Shown here: piece by piece, positions 18,472 through 28,946 of the stretch
Layout of the letters: every line of letters starts with the position of its first letter
Numbering within the stretch: position 1 is the first letter of the stretch
Assembly (NCBI GenBank): GCA_944325195.1
Contig: CALUZB010000004.1
Coordinates: 248,001-312,000, forward strand
Direction of reading: 5' to 3'
From: an uncultured Desulfovibrionaceae bacterium
GTDB lineage: Bacteria > Desulfobacterota > Desulfovibrionia > Desulfovibrionales > Desulfovibrionaceae
Length of the DNA stretch: 64,000 bases
Translations under genes and position numbers: made by a program
The notes under the pieces: generated by a model
Told to the model about the DNA's origin: nothing
What the model saw: only the letters and a program-made list of their open reading frames with translations
The model's database searches: none

Positions 18472-19831
18472 CCCGTTGCAATTGAATAACCCCGACGAAG
18501 TTACAGTGAACGACAGAACTTACAACATTGTAACCTTTGGCTGTCAGATGAACGTGAATGAGTCGGCCTGGTTGGAGAGAGGATTGAAGCGCGCCGGTTT
18601 TACGCCGGCGCCGGAAGATTCCGCCCGGGTGCACATTCTCAATACCTGTTCAGTGCGCGCCAAACCTGTACAAAAGGTAATGAGCCTGCTTGGAAGAATA
18701 GAAAAGCTTACCAATGCCGACCCTGATGTGCTGGTTGCTGTGGGCGGCTGCGTAGCCCAACAAGTCGGGGAGCAGTTTTTTAAACGCTTCCCCCAGGTCA
18801 GACTGGTTTTCGGACCGGACGGAACGGCCAATGCCCCGGCCGCCCTGGAACGTCTGCTGGCAGAGCCGGGCCTGAAGCTGTCATTACTTGATTTCAGTGC
18901 AGAATATGTGGATAAGGAGCCACTGCTGAACGGCCCGGCTCCAACGTCGGCTTATGTGGACATCATGCAGGGCTGTGATAACTTCTGCACCTACTGCATT
19001 GTGCCGTTCACCAGAGGCCCCAAAAAATCACGCCCCAAGCAATCTGTTCTGGCGGAATGCCGCACTCTGGTAGAGCAGGGAAGCCGGGAAATAACCCTGC
19101 TGGGTCAAAACGTAAATGCCTATGCCCTTGACCAGCCTGATTGGAATATCTCGTTCGCTGAACTGCTTTACGAAGTGGCGGCCATTCCCGGTCTGCTCCG
19201 GCTGCGTTTTATGACTTCACACCCCAAAGACATTGCCCCGGAAGTGATCGATGCTTTCAAAGATCTGCCCAACCTCTGCCCCCGCCTGCATCTGCCGCTG
19301 CAATCGGGCTCAAACCGGGTACTGGAACGGATGAACCGCGGCTATACCGTTGAACGCTATCTTGAGATAGTGTCCGCTTTGCGGGAAGCCCGCCCTGAGC
19401 TTGAACTGTCCACGGATATAATTGTGGGATTCCCTGGTGAAACAGAAGCGGATTTTGAAGCAACCATGCTGGCAATGCAGAATGCCCGGTTTATAGACAG
19501 TTTCTCGTTTTGTTACTCTGATCGTCCGGGAACAAAATCGGAACGCTTCCTCGACAAAGTTTCTTCCAGCGTGGCTCTGGACCGGCTCGCCCGGTTACAG
19601 GCCTGGCAGACCAACCAACGGGAAGCGTTTCTGAAAAGTCAGGTGGGCAAACAAACCCATATGCTGGTGGAAAGCCCCAGTAAAAGGAATAACGGCTGGC
19701 AAGGACGCGATCCTTACGGGCACATAGTGAATATTGTTTCCGAGCAGGCCTTGCCTGGAAGGTTATTGCCCGTTACTATAATTGAAGCCAAAAAACACTC
19801 GCTTATTGCGAAAGAGGCGCTCAATGATTGA
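18461..19831 (+). CDS. miaB: tRNA-2-methylthio-N6-dimethylallyladenosine synthase MiaB
   Basis: MiaB (456 aa) is a radical-SAM methylthiotransferase modifying A37 of tRNAs that read UNN codons. The N-terminal UPF0004 domain has its cluster cysteines in TFGCQMN, NTCSVR and VGGCVAQ. The radical-SAM motif CDNFCTYC follows at about residue 167, and a TRAM domain ends the protein. ATG 18461 has GGGGAGA directly upstream and the reading frame overlaps the kinase by 11 bp. The downstream DUF151 gene overlaps the miaB end by 8 bp, so all three are likely coupled. Confidence 0.95.
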   Translation: MQNNPLQLNNPDEVTVNDRTYNIVTFGCQMNVNESAWLERGLKRAGFTPAPEDSARVHILNTCSVRAKPVQKVMSLLGRIEKLTNADPDVLVAVGGCVAQQVGEQFFKRFPQVRLVFGPDGTANAPAALERLLAEPGLKLSLLDFSAEYVDKEPLLNGPAPTSAYVDIMQGCDNFCTYCIVPFTRGPKKSRPKQSVLAECRTLVEQGSREITLLGQNVNAYALDQPDWNISFAELLYEVAAIPGLLRLRFMTSHPKDIAPEVIDAFKDLPNLCPRLHLPLQSGSNRVLERMNRGYTVERYLEIVSALREARPELELSTDIIVGFPGETEADFEATMLAMQNARFIDSFSFCYSDRPGTKSERFLDKVSSSVALDRLARLQAWQTNQREAFLKSQVGKQTHMLVESPSKRNNGWQGRDPYGHIVNIVSEQALPGRLLPVTIIEAKKHSLIAKEALND

Positions 19832-20384
19832 ACTATCCGTTGCCGGAATTTCCATAGACCCGGTGAGCAAATCGCCGATTCTGGTGCTGCGCGCCCAATC
19901 CGGTCTGTTTATCCTACCTATCTGGATCGGGCCAAGCGAAGCTGTTTCCATTTCTCTGGCCTTACAGAAACTGGAAGTGCCGCGCCCCTTAACCCACGAT
20001 CTGTTGCTCTCAACCGTTGAGGCGCTGGGATATCTGTTGAAGTCCGTGCAAATCATCAGAGTGGAAGACGGCGTGTTTTTCGCACAACTGGAACTGACTC
20101 GGGAAAATAAAACCGTGTTGGTCGATTGCCGTCCCTCTGATGCCGTGGCCATAGCCTTGCGTGCACAAGCCCCTTTGTTTGCCAGCCGGGAAGTAATGGC
20201 TGAGGCCGGGCTTGAATACCCCGATGCCGAGCAGCAGACTGTTCCGGTTTCCGGCGGGGACGGGGCTGTTGCAATGATTCTTCCCGATCAGGAACTCGAC
20301 GCTATGGCTGACGATGAGGATTTTGACCAGGAAATAAACGACATTCTTGCTAATATGGACCCGGAATCGAAGTACAAAATGTAG
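19824..20384 (+). CDS. bifunctional nuclease family protein (DUF151)
   Basis: This 186-residue DUF151 protein has the conserved core VLRAQSGLFILPIWIGPSEAVSISLAL, PRPLTHDLLLSTVEALG and VDCRPSDAVAIALRAQAPLF. Related proteins are reported to have DNase/RNase activity. The C-terminal 40 residues are acidic and lack the UVR motif found in some members. The ATG overlaps the miaB stop (ATGATTGA), with GAGG upstream, so translational coupling is likely. The gene ends just before a shared terminator. Confidence 0.88.
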   Translation: MIELSVAGISIDPVSKSPILVLRAQSGLFILPIWIGPSEAVSISLALQKLEVPRPLTHDLLLSTVEALGYLLKSVQIIRVEDGVFFAQLELTRENKTVLVDCRPSDAVAIALRAQAPLFASREVMAEAGLEYPDAEQQTVPVSGGDGAVAMILPDQELDAMADDEDFDQEINDILANMDPESKYKM

Positions 20385-20457
20385 CAACCAATCTTACAGT
20401 TGCATTTCTTAGCCGTTTAAAATGCAGCCGCCGTTATCTGTACCGTCCGCTCTATGC

Positions 20458-20486
20458 AAAAAAGGGAACAAACATTGTTCCCTTTT
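20458..20486. terminator. bidirectional terminator between DUF151 gene and paaK
   Basis: AAAAGGGAAC / GTTCCCTTTT forms a 10-bp stem with a 7-nt loop, A-rich on the left and T-rich on the right. It lies between convergent genes and can serve both. Confidence 0.8.
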
Positions 20487-20555
20487 AAACACAATCCGCA
20501 AGCAAATCCCACCGGCTCCCTCAAAGGAGCGACAGATAGATTCCGGCCGTCAAGG

Positions 20556-21851
20556 TTAACGCAAATCCACCACACGCTTGGCCTTGCCTTCACTTACAGG
20601 CAAAGAGTTGTGCTGAACCAGCTCCACCTTAGGCGTAAACAGAATTTCATTCTTGAGTTTTGCCGTGATCCTCTGCTGCAAGGAGCGAAGCGCGCGCATG
20701 TCTTCCACAAAGTGATTGGACATCACTTCCACTTTTACCCGCAAGTCGTCCATTATACCGTCATTATAAATTTCAATGACGTAATTTTCACCCACTTCCT
20801 CAATGCTCATCAGCACTTGCTCAATTTGCATCGGATACACGTTCACGCCCTTGATAATCAGCATATCGTCGGCACGGCCAAGCACTCGGTCAATCCGACG
20901 ATGGGTACGTCCGCACGCGCACTGGCCGGGGATAAATCGGGTAAGGTCACGAGTTCTGTAGCGCAGAAGCGGCATCCCGCGGCGGTCGAGAGTGGTAAGC
21001 ACCAACTCACCCACTTCCCCATCGGGCATCGGCTCGCCGGTTTCCGGGTCGATAATCTCTGCAATATAGGCATCTTCCCAAAGATGCATTCCGGTTTGGT
21101 GCACACATTCAAAAGCAACGCCGGGCCCGTTCATTTCCGACAGGCCGTAAGAATTGTAAGCTTTCACGTCAAGAAGCTTTTCCACTTTGCGGCGGGTTTC
21201 TTCCGTGTGAGGCTCAGCCCCGATTACGGCAATGCGTAAAGGCAGAGTTTTAGGGTCTATGCCGTGTTTTTCCAAATATGACGCCATATACAGCGCATAT
21301 GACGGAATAATGTGGGCCACAGTTACGCCAAAGTCAAACATGAACTTAATCTGCCGCTCTGTATTACCCGCCCCGGCCGGCACAGTAAGACAACCGAGTC
21401 GCTCCGAACCGTAATGAATGCCCAGCCCACCTGTAAACATTCCATACCCGGAAGTATTTTGCAGAATATCACTGCGACGCACCCCGGCAGCGTACAGACT
21501 ACGCGCCATTAAATCGGCCCAATGATCAATGTCCTCCTGGGTATGCAAAATCACGGTAGCCATGCCGGTTGTGCCGGAAGAAGCGTGCAGACGCACACAT
21601 TCATCTTTTGATACCGCAAGCAACCCATAGGGATAGGCGTCACGCAAATGTTTTTTGGTGGTAAATCTGAACTTCCGCAAATCAGCCAGCGAATGCACCG
21701 ATTCAGGGCCAAGCCCCATTTCCTTGAACTGCTCGGCATAAAACCGCGAATTCCCAAGATGGGCGATCAGTTCTTTCAGTTTTCTAACCTGCAGAGCTTC
21801 AAGCTCCGCCCTGGGCATGGTCTCGATTATTGGATTATAATATATACTCAT
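20556..21851 (-). CDS. paaK: phenylacetate-CoA ligase family protein (PaaK-like)
   Basis: This adenylate-forming ligase (431 aa) joins an aryl or other carboxylate to CoA with ATP. The AMP-binding P-loop LHASSGTTGMATV lies near residue 90. Further motifs include GYGMFTGGLGIHYGSERLG, YNSYGLSEMNGPGVAFEC and the C-terminal hinge/Lys domain with RADDMLIIKGVNVYP. In related anaerobes such ligases accompany indolepyruvate or 2-oxoacid oxidoreductases; here a kor operon lies 23 kb away. AAGGGG precedes the ATG. The true acid substrate is unproven. Confidence 0.9.
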   Translation of the reverse strand: MSIYYNPIIETMPRAELEALQVRKLKELIAHLGNSRFYAEQFKEMGLGPESVHSLADLRKFRFTTKKHLRDAYPYGLLAVSKDECVRLHASSGTTGMATVILHTQEDIDHWADLMARSLYAAGVRRSDILQNTSGYGMFTGGLGIHYGSERLGCLTVPAGAGNTERQIKFMFDFGVTVAHIIPSYALYMASYLEKHGIDPKTLPLRIAVIGAEPHTEETRRKVEKLLDVKAYNSYGLSEMNGPGVAFECVHQTGMHLWEDAYIAEIIDPETGEPMPDGEVGELVLTTLDRRGMPLLRYRTRDLTRFIPGQCACGRTHRRIDRVLGRADDMLIIKGVNVYPMQIEQVLMSIEEVGENYVIEIYNDGIMDDLRVKVEVMSNHFVEDMRALRSLQQRITAKLKNEILFTPKVELVQHNSLPVSEGKAKRVVDLR

Positions 21852-21999
21852 AATGAAATTCCCCTTGGGAAGAATCTGTTTTCCCCTGTGCAGGGAACCA
21901 AAAATCTATGTTTTTTAGGCCATATAAGCAAGCATTTTTTCACTTCCAGGCTATCCTCCTCTTAAAACCAGTCGCTTATAATCTGCGAAAAAGCAAAGC

Positions 22000-22480
22000 C
22001 CGGCTCTGGCCACGCTTATATCCGGAATAAACGCAACCGCCTGACGATTGCCAAGAGGTTACGGTTTATCCAGGAGAAGGACATCGACGTTGCCTGCAAA
22101 TTCAATGGCCCTGTCGCTTATGGCCAGCACATTTGTGCGGTTAAGTCGATTCATACCGGCAATGCCGAGAGCGAAAAACAAGGCCCCGATCTTGGTGAGG
22201 AGCAAGGCAAACGAAAGGGCAAACAACGAGGTTGCCGGCGCAGGAACCCACGTCCATCTACGTTGGCAACAAACTGTAACACCAGAGAGAGGCGATCACC
22301 AGCAGGAAAATCAGGATAAGGGCCAACAGCAGAATTTTCAGCGCAATCTCGTCTGGTATTTTTCTGATGCGCCGCTCCTTCCACCATGACGGTCATTTCA
22401 ACCGAAAAGCTCTGTCCGGCCTTATTGCTGACCTTGATTACCAGCAATTCAGACTGACGGCAGTCTCACCGGCCACAGCA
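22000..22480 (-). pseudogene. kdpB: decayed fragment of K+-transporting ATPase subunit KdpB
   Basis: Reading the minus strand across several frames recovers consecutive KdpB landmarks. These are RSAVAGETAVS (like RSAVTGGTRVLS), then ELLVIKVSNKAGQSF and MTVMVEGA, then PDEIALKILLLALILIFLLV, then LLTKIGALFFALGIAGMNRL, then NVLAISDRAIEFAGNVDVLLLDK and PLGNRQA. Frameshifts separate the pieces. The phosphorylation motif DKTGT is destroyed: the frame reads DKP-stop-P, about two codons shorter than in functional KdpB. Only about 150 codons remain, and no kdpA, kdpC, kdpD or kdpE is nearby. The boundaries are approximate. Confidence 0.8.
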
Positions 22481-22533
22481 GAACGGCCACTACCGCACTT
22501 CAAACCAGATGGTTGCGCACTGTTTCTGATCAA

Positions 22534-22578
22534 CCCCTGTTCTGCCATTTTGGAATAAGATTAACGACAGAACAGGGG
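22534..22578 (-). terminator. inverted repeat after the chemoreceptor gene
   Basis: CCCCTGTTCTG (22534-22544) pairs with CAGAACAGGGG (22568-22578) across a 23-nt loop. It begins about 22 bp past the stop of the minus-strand chemoreceptor gene and probably ends its transcript. Confidence 0.5.
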
Positions 22579-22600
22579 CAGGAATAATCCTAATATCTAC

Positions 22601-25009
22601 TTAACGCAGATTCTCAATAGCCGCGCGTAACTCCTGAGCCATACGCGATAACTCTTGAACAGCATCTGATGACTGCAGCAGTCCCTCAGCGGTTTCTGCC
22701 ACTACCCGATTAATCTCTTCAATATTATTGGTTATTTCTTCAGACGAACTGCTCTGCTGCTCTGCAGCCGTGGCGATCGACATTACAAAGTGTGATGTTT
22801 CGGACGCAAGGTTAACTATCTGATTAAGGGCATCGCCGGACTTATGGGCCAAGTCAGTAGCTTCCGCTATGTTTTTCACTGCGTTGGTTACTTCATTGAT
22901 GTTCTGGTGCGTGGAATTTTGAATGGCGGATATGCTTTCGCCAACTTCTTTGGTGGCGTCCATGGTCTTTTCAGCCAACTTACGCACTTCGTCGGCAACC
23001 ACAGCAAATCCCTGACCGGCCTCACCGGCCCGGGCAGCTTCAATGGCCGCATTCAGGGCAAGCAGATTGGTCTGGTCGGCAATATCGGAAATAACACCCA
23101 GGATCCCGCCAATATTCTCAGCCAGACTTCCCAGTTGCTGCATATTTTCTTGCAGACCCAGTGAGACTTTATTAACGTTGCTCATGGAATCCACCACTTG
23201 GCGTACCAAGCCGGCTCCAGATTGGGCATTCTGGCGGGTAGTCTCGCTCTGCTCAGATGCCTGGCTGGCATTGCTGGCAACTTCCAGAACTGTGGAGTTC
23301 ATCTCGCCCATGGCAGTGGCAGTCGATTCCATGCGTTCTCTCTGAACGTCGGCGCCCCTGGAGATCTGCTCAATTTGTGCAGCCAGTTCTTCAGCAGCGG
23401 AGGCGACTCTGTCAGAGATTTCCGATGCCCGTGCGGCAATTTCAATAATTGCGTTCTGTTTAGATTTAATTTCACTAAGATCATTAATGACTTCAAGGAA
23501 GCCAACTGTTTGGCCTTCAATATCTTTAAGCGGAATGGCATTTACCCCGATATCCATTTTGCCGTTAGGGGTATGCAGTCTTGTTTCACCGTTTATCGTA
23601 CCATTTTTATCCATGCAGGCGATGCCAAGACAATTGTGATCGCAAGCTTCTGCATTCAGCAGTTTGAAGCACTCTTGTCCTATGCCGTTACTACCAACGG
23701 CTTCCTCTGCAGCTTTATTAAAGAAACAGATTACTCTGTTTTTGCTGCAAGCCATGATCGGTGATGGAATACTATCAATTATAGTGAGATAAGCGTCCCC
23801 GATAGTATTAAAAATGCGGCTGAGTTCTGCAAACTCCCCGACGAATTTGTCGGTCTTGATACGATCGCGCAAATCTCCTGAAAGAATACTGTGGGCAACA
23901 GCTTTTGCTTCAGTGGTCATGTCGAAGATTACGACAGGAATTTTATGCATGGAGCTAATCATTCGGCCGATTTCTCCACCTTCTTTGATCTGAGGCTCAT
24001 ATGCAAAATTGCCGACAGCAATCTGCTGTGCGTATTCTCCCAGCCTGTTCAGAACACGAATCAGCCCGAATACGATAAAAGCCGCTACCCCTATACCTAA
24101 AGCAATGCCGACCACTGCAATGATGATCATCAATGCCTGCGCGCCGGCAGTCTCGCTTAAGGTGGCATTTTTTGTCTGATCTTCCAAGGTGGTCATTCCC
24201 GCTGTTATTTCATTAGCAATACCCAGGTAACGTTGATTGATCTGGCCTGCCTGTGCAATATTCGCCTCAACTTCCTTACACAATCCGCGAATTTTGGTGA
24301 ATGATTCCTTTATAGTGGACATCTCAGATTGAAGCTCCCGGAAAGCCCGAATAGCGGCGGGATGTTCCAGAATTTCGCCAAGCTGGTTCAGCGTAGTCTC
24401 AAGCTCTTTTATTGCTGCTTCAGCAAGCCGGCCTTTTGCTTCCTGAAATACTTCCGAATACATCCCTACATAGGTGCTGACAAGAGAAACTGCTTCCTGG
24501 GCAACAGTCAACCTTCTGATTGCTTCTGAGTTGCCTGAATTAATAACTGCGTCGGTAATTTCAGCAAAGCTTTTATGCATTCTTTGTTCTGCCGGCAGAT
24601 ACACGTTTTCGTACTGGCTCAGCACACCCATTACATTGTCGCGCAAAGAAGCAATGAGGTTTTTATATTCATCTGTACCAGCCACAACCCCTTTTACGTT
24701 ATCAATATAAGTTGGGTTTTCAAGCATTGTAAGCAACTGCCGACCATATGAATTCAAGGCATCAACATCTTTTAAAGCGAGATCTAACTCAGCCGGGTCA
24801 AGATAGAACAAGAACTGCATTATTCTGAACCGGGCTACCTGCACATAGCTTGAAAAGTCGCTGGAAACCCTATTTATACTGGAAACCCGGACATATTCGT
24901 TTATGTTTTTATCCGTGTTATACGCTGTTCTGTAGCCAATGAAAGCCAGTGCAAGCGTAATGGCGATCATGATGATGAACCCTGAAATTATTTTGATTTT
25001 TGTGGTCAT
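22601..25009 (-). CDS. methyl-accepting chemotaxis protein with PAS domain
   Basis: This 802-residue chemoreceptor has TM1 at about residues 5-27, a long helical periplasmic sensor (about 28-290), and TM2 at about 290-318 ([23 protein letters not shown]). A HAMP-like linker follows. Next is a PAS domain at about 405-520 that contains several Cys residues ([22 protein letters not shown]), which might bind heme, metal or a cofactor. The cytoplasmic coiled coil carries the conserved hairpin tip [32 protein letters not shown] that contacts CheA/CheW. There is no CheR-binding pentapeptide at the C terminus. It is transcribed alone. Confidence 0.93.
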   Translation of the reverse strand: MTTKIKIISGFIIMIAITLALAFIGYRTAYNTDKNINEYVRVSSINRVSSDFSSYVQVARFRIMQFLFYLDPAELDLALKDVDALNSYGRQLLTMLENPTYIDNVKGVVAGTDEYKNLIASLRDNVMGVLSQYENVYLPAEQRMHKSFAEITDAVINSGNSEAIRRLTVAQEAVSLVSTYVGMYSEVFQEAKGRLAEAAIKELETTLNQLGEILEHPAAIRAFRELQSEMSTIKESFTKIRGLCKEVEANIAQAGQINQRYLGIANEITAGMTTLEDQTKNATLSETAGAQALMIIIAVVGIALGIGVAAFIVFGLIRVLNRLGEYAQQIAVGNFAYEPQIKEGGEIGRMISSMHKIPVVIFDMTTEAKAVAHSILSGDLRDRIKTDKFVGEFAELSRIFNTIGDAYLTIIDSIPSPIMACSKNRVICFFNKAAEEAVGSNGIGQECFKLLNAEACDHNCLGIACMDKNGTINGETRLHTPNGKMDIGVNAIPLKDIEGQTVGFLEVINDLSEIKSKQNAIIEIAARASEISDRVASAAEELAAQIEQISRGADVQRERMESTATAMGEMNSTVLEVASNASQASEQSETTRQNAQSGAGLVRQVVDSMSNVNKVSLGLQENMQQLGSLAENIGGILGVISDIADQTNLLALNAAIEAARAGEAGQGFAVVADEVRKLAEKTMDATKEVGESISAIQNSTHQNINEVTNAVKNIAEATDLAHKSGDALNQIVNLASETSHFVMSIATAAEQQSSSSEEITNNIEEINRVVAETAEGLLQSSDAVQELSRMAQELRAAIENLR

Positions 25010-25727
25010 TGCTTTCCTCCGCGAAATCCCGTCTATCTGCCTAAACTACCGGCAGCCAGGTTTTTATCAAAAAGTTGATTATTGCTTAAAAAGCAACCTG
25101 TATGGCAATGCAAATCAAGCATGCCTAACGGATTCGCATTAAGTTAAGTTATAAACAACCAGATTCGCCGCATGACATAAGCAGATTGTACGAGCCCATC
25201 ATCCCCCATGGTAAACGTTCTTTACAATATTATATACCAGGATATCAAAAATTCTTATTTCATTTTAGAACAAAAGTCATTATATTTTTTAACATATTGA
25301 CGTTAAATCGACTTCTATTCAAAAATTAAAATAAACATGACAAATTAACTTACCGCCCCGGCGCGGCCGTGACAGTTCCGGAATGTTTTGATTTCCTTTG
25401 CCTGCCGGCGTCGGTCGCAAAGCGGATCAACTTGAGCCGGCTGGAATTGGAGCTGTTTTAATCTGCAAAAAGAAGGGTATTCCTTGTTTTCAGGTGGCTG
25501 GGCTGTTCTGCATAACACTTACAGTTACCAATATTGATACTTTACCCAATGCAAAATTCGGACCAAAGACAGTAGATTGTGTGCGACATTTCCATACTTA
25601 TTACTCCTGATCTCTGATGACAGAGTTTCCAACCATGCTGCCGCACGCAATAGCTGCCCTCTCGTATGAGCATTCTGTTTTTCTATCCCCTAACCATACT
25701 GAGGTGGGCTTTGGCTTTATATTTCGC
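25010..25727. other. long intergenic region upstream of the chemoreceptor
   Basis: This stretch of 718 bp contains no gene I can support. The 25205-25340 part is strongly AT-rich and is a candidate promoter or curved-DNA region for the chemoreceptor. Short open frames toward 25400-25610 show no coding character. Confidence 0.5.
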
Positions 25728-28700
25728 TTATACTTCAAACAGCATTTCCAGGTCTTCCCGGGTAAGCGTTTTGAATGTATCCTGGCCGGGAATGACTGCA
25801 TCTGCAACGCCCCGCTTCATATTCTGGAGCTGCAGAATTTTTTCCTCGACTGTGTTCTGGCAGATCAGCTTATATGAAAACACCTGCTTGGTCTGTCCGA
25901 TGCGGTGGGTGCGGTCTGTTGCCTGGCTTTCCACGGCCGGGTTCCACCAGGGATCATAATGGATCACATAATCAGCGGAGGTCAGGTTGATTCCGGTTCC
26001 ACCGGCTTTAAGCGAAATGAGGAAAATGGGTATATCCGGGCTGTTATTGAACTTATCAACCTGCTCAAAGCGATCTTTACTTGAGCCGTCCAGATAACAG
26101 TAAGGAATTTCCGTTATGTTCAGCCAGGAGCGGATAATCTGCAGCATCTGCACAAATTGAGAGAAAACCAGTACCTTGTGCCCTTCTTCCACGATATCGG
26201 TTATCATATCTTTAAAGGCATCAAATTTGCCGGAAGGCAGGCTGGAAGAAAAACCGGGCATATCCACCTTTAATAAACGCGGGTGGCAGCAAATTTGACG
26301 CAATTTGAGCAGGGCGTCCAAAATGGAAATCTGACTTTTGGCAATGCCTTTTTCTGCTACATCGGAAAGCACCTGCTCGCGGAGTTTTCCGGCCAGGGCG
26401 GCGTAAAGCTCTGCCTGCTCGTCAACCAGGGCGCAATATTGCACTGTTTCCACCTTCGGGGGCAGATCCCCGGCAACTTCCGCCTTTGTCCGCCGCAAGA
26501 TAAACGGCTTTACTCTGGAGCGCAGATAATGCAAAGTATCAATATCTCCATCCTGAATGGGTTTGGAGACTCCTCTCTGGAATGCGTGTTGTGAGCCGAG
26601 AAATCCGGGCATTAAGAACTCGAACAGTGACCAGAGCTCAAACAGATTGTTCTCAATAGGCGTACCGGACAGACAAAGACGCATTTTTGATTGAATTCTT
26701 CGTACACTGCGGGCAGTAATGGTGTTGGGGTTTTTAATGTTCTGAGCTTCGTCCAGAATCAGGCAATTAAACTCGAACTTCTCCAGCTCTTCCATATCGC
26801 GGCGCAGCAAGGCATAGGTGGTCAAAACCAGATCAGAGTTTGCTATCTGTTTGAACATTCCTTCCCGGTTAGTCCCATAAATCGTTAACAGATTGAGTCC
26901 GGGAACAAACTTGGTCGCTTCGCGTTCCCAGTTCGGCAATACTGATGTCGGAACCACTATCAGGTTTGGGCCGATTTCGTCCTGCTCCTTCATATATTGC
27001 AGGAAGGAAAGAGTTTGTACTGTCTTGCCAAGCCCCATTTCATCGGCCAGAATGCCGCCGAACCCATATTCACGTAAAAAGTTCAGATATGAGAGGCCTT
27101 GTTTCTGGTAGGCGCGCAGGGAAGCCTGGAGCCCTTCCGGCTCATTAAGCTGCTTGATTTCATTAAAAGAGCGTAGTTTCAGGCGCAGGTTGTCCCAAAA
27201 AGAATCTGTGGTCACTTCAGGGATATCTTCCAGCAAGCTGTCTAAGACCGGAGCCTCGAACTGCTGGAAATGCTGTTTGGGCGGCGCATTCGGGTCAAGC
27301 CCCAGAGCCTCCAGCTTAGTGCTGATGCGCTTGAGCCATGCTTCCGGCAGCGACGTATATGAGCCGTCTTTCAATTGAACATAACGTTTACTTGAAGTCC
27401 AGGCTTCCCAAAGTTTGTCGAGCGAAACCGACTGTCCTTCATACTCAACATGCACTTCAAAGTTAAACCATTTCTCCTTTTCATTACTTTCAATCTCGGC
27501 GGTAATAACCGGTTGGGCCATTCGTACCCGATAGCGGGAAAGGGTTTGCTCGCCAAATACCCGGTATTTCTGCACCAATTGAGGATAGGCATCTAACAGG
27601 AATGTAATCGCCTCTTCCGGCTCTAGGAACCAAATTCGGTTTGTACGCGGTTGGAAATCCATTTCCAGCAGCATGTTCATCAACCCGGACTCTTCTTCCT
27701 GATTGCGGCGCAGCATAAAAGTCTTACCCTCAAAGTTAATGCTGCCTGTTTGAAAATCCGGGCTTGGTCCCGGCAATACGAACTCCCCGAATTCTGTCTC
27801 ATAAATGTTTTCAATTTCCAAGGTGAGCAGACTGCCTTCCTCATTCAGGAACAGTTTGGGATTATATTTTGCCTGCACAAACATCGGTTTTATCTGATCA
27901 AGGAACTGCTCTTCACCGTAAAGCGCTGAACTCGGAATTTTGGACCAGACCCGGTCCAGAAATTCAGGAATTTCAGCTTTGGGAATGACCGGCGGATTAA
28001 TAATCAGACTATGCGCAAATTGCGAGGAAAGCGGTGTATGCACAGGCTGGAGACGTTTGTTCCTGCATACCCAAAGGGGAAGCTGGCCGTGGAAGGTAAC
28101 ATCGCCTTGCAAGATCGACAGCGGCGGTTTTCCTTCAGCATACATCAGCACATCGAAGGTCAACTCATCATTTGCAAATGAGGGCTGGATTTTCAGGTGC
28201 ATCGGCCGGTTGTAAATGCGGCAGGGATTATCCGTATCTTTCCAGAACAGATAATATTCATTGTGCACCGACCAGAAAAACCATGAGGCCAAACCAGTGG
28301 GAATATCCACCCGGTGCCCTGCAAAGCCAAGCTCTGCCGCAATGTGCCGGCCTACTTGGGCCAGGCCGGGGGATAATTCGCACCAATCGGGATTATCGAT
28401 AATTTGCTGCAAAGTTATCTCTGTGTGTACTGATGACAAGCCAGCTTTATTCTGGCGTGCCCGGAAGAACGCAATCTGCATTCGCCCAGGTTCGGGAAAA
28501 AAACGAAGAACCAGATAATGTTTGCCTACTTCCGGTTCAATTTCATTAGCAAAAAAGCTTCTGAACGTCTGACGCCAGTCAGCAAAAGGACGTAATACGG
28601 GAATTTGGGCTCCCTCCGGCTGTTTGCCGCTCAATGAGCCCAGAAGTTTTAAAGCGGCTGCTCCCACATGCCTGCACACTCCGGAAAAGGAGTCAGGGCA

Positions 28701-28946
28701 ATTACACAGAAAATTCACGCTGTTGTCAGCTATGTTCAAATTCAACTTCGGCGTATAAACCTGAAAGTCGTCCCCCTCCACATTGGCTTCCACATCCCAA
28801 TAGCTTTCGCTTTGCTTAAGGTTGAGCTTGTGCACATGCCCTTCGTCCAGAATTACACGTGAACTGTCAAGAATGTACTCGGGAATTACTCCGTTTATAA
28901 AGTTGTTTAAAATTTCTCGAGCAATCTGCTCGTGATTCTTCTGCAT
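25728..28946 (-). CDS. SNF2-family helicase with N-terminal SWIM zinc finger
   Basis: This protein of about 1072 residues is a bacterial Swi2/Snf2 ATPase (RapA/HepA-like). A SWIM zinc-finger pattern CxC...CxH (FLCNCPDSFSGVCRHVGAAALKLLG) lies near residue 85. The helicase part begins around residue 630, with Walker A DEMGLGKTVQT, the DEAQ box (LILDEAQNIKN), SGTPIENNLFELWSLFEFL, and motifs V/VI (LKAGGTGINLTSADYVIHYDPWWNPAVESQATDRTHRIGQ). It probably remodels nucleic acid-protein complexes; the target is unknown. ATG 28946 is chosen over the TTG two codons upstream. It is divergent from the peptide-binding protein gene. Confidence 0.92.
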   Translation of the reverse strand: MQKNHEQIAREILNNFINGVIPEYILDSSRVILDEGHVHKLNLKQSESYWDVEANVEGDDFQVYTPKLNLNIADNSVNFLCNCPDSFSGVCRHVGAAALKLLGSLSGKQPEGAQIPVLRPFADWRQTFRSFFANEIEPEVGKHYLVLRFFPEPGRMQIAFFRARQNKAGLSSVHTEITLQQIIDNPDWCELSPGLAQVGRHIAAELGFAGHRVDIPTGLASWFFWSVHNEYYLFWKDTDNPCRIYNRPMHLKIQPSFANDELTFDVLMYAEGKPPLSILQGDVTFHGQLPLWVCRNKRLQPVHTPLSSQFAHSLIINPPVIPKAEIPEFLDRVWSKIPSSALYGEEQFLDQIKPMFVQAKYNPKLFLNEEGSLLTLEIENIYETEFGEFVLPGPSPDFQTGSINFEGKTFMLRRNQEEESGLMNMLLEMDFQPRTNRIWFLEPEEAITFLLDAYPQLVQKYRVFGEQTLSRYRVRMAQPVITAEIESNEKEKWFNFEVHVEYEGQSVSLDKLWEAWTSSKRYVQLKDGSYTSLPEAWLKRISTKLEALGLDPNAPPKQHFQQFEAPVLDSLLEDIPEVTTDSFWDNLRLKLRSFNEIKQLNEPEGLQASLRAYQKQGLSYLNFLREYGFGGILADEMGLGKTVQTLSFLQYMKEQDEIGPNLIVVPTSVLPNWEREATKFVPGLNLLTIYGTNREGMFKQIANSDLVLTTYALLRRDMEELEKFEFNCLILDEAQNIKNPNTITARSVRRIQSKMRLCLSGTPIENNLFELWSLFEFLMPGFLGSQHAFQRGVSKPIQDGDIDTLHYLRSRVKPFILRRTKAEVAGDLPPKVETVQYCALVDEQAELYAALAGKLREQVLSDVAEKGIAKSQISILDALLKLRQICCHPRLLKVDMPGFSSSLPSGKFDAFKDMITDIVEEGHKVLVFSQFVQMLQIIRSWLNITEIPYCYLDGSSKDRFEQVDKFNNSPDIPIFLISLKAGGTGINLTSADYVIHYDPWWNPAVESQATDRTHRIGQTKQVFSYKLICQNTVEEKILQLQNMKRGVADAVIPGQDTFKTLTREDLEMLFEV

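Noticed and set aside
25090-25112. sigma-54-like element before the chemoreceptor gene
   Set aside because: The -12 TTGCT is good, but the -24 box reads TGCCAT and lacks the essential GG.
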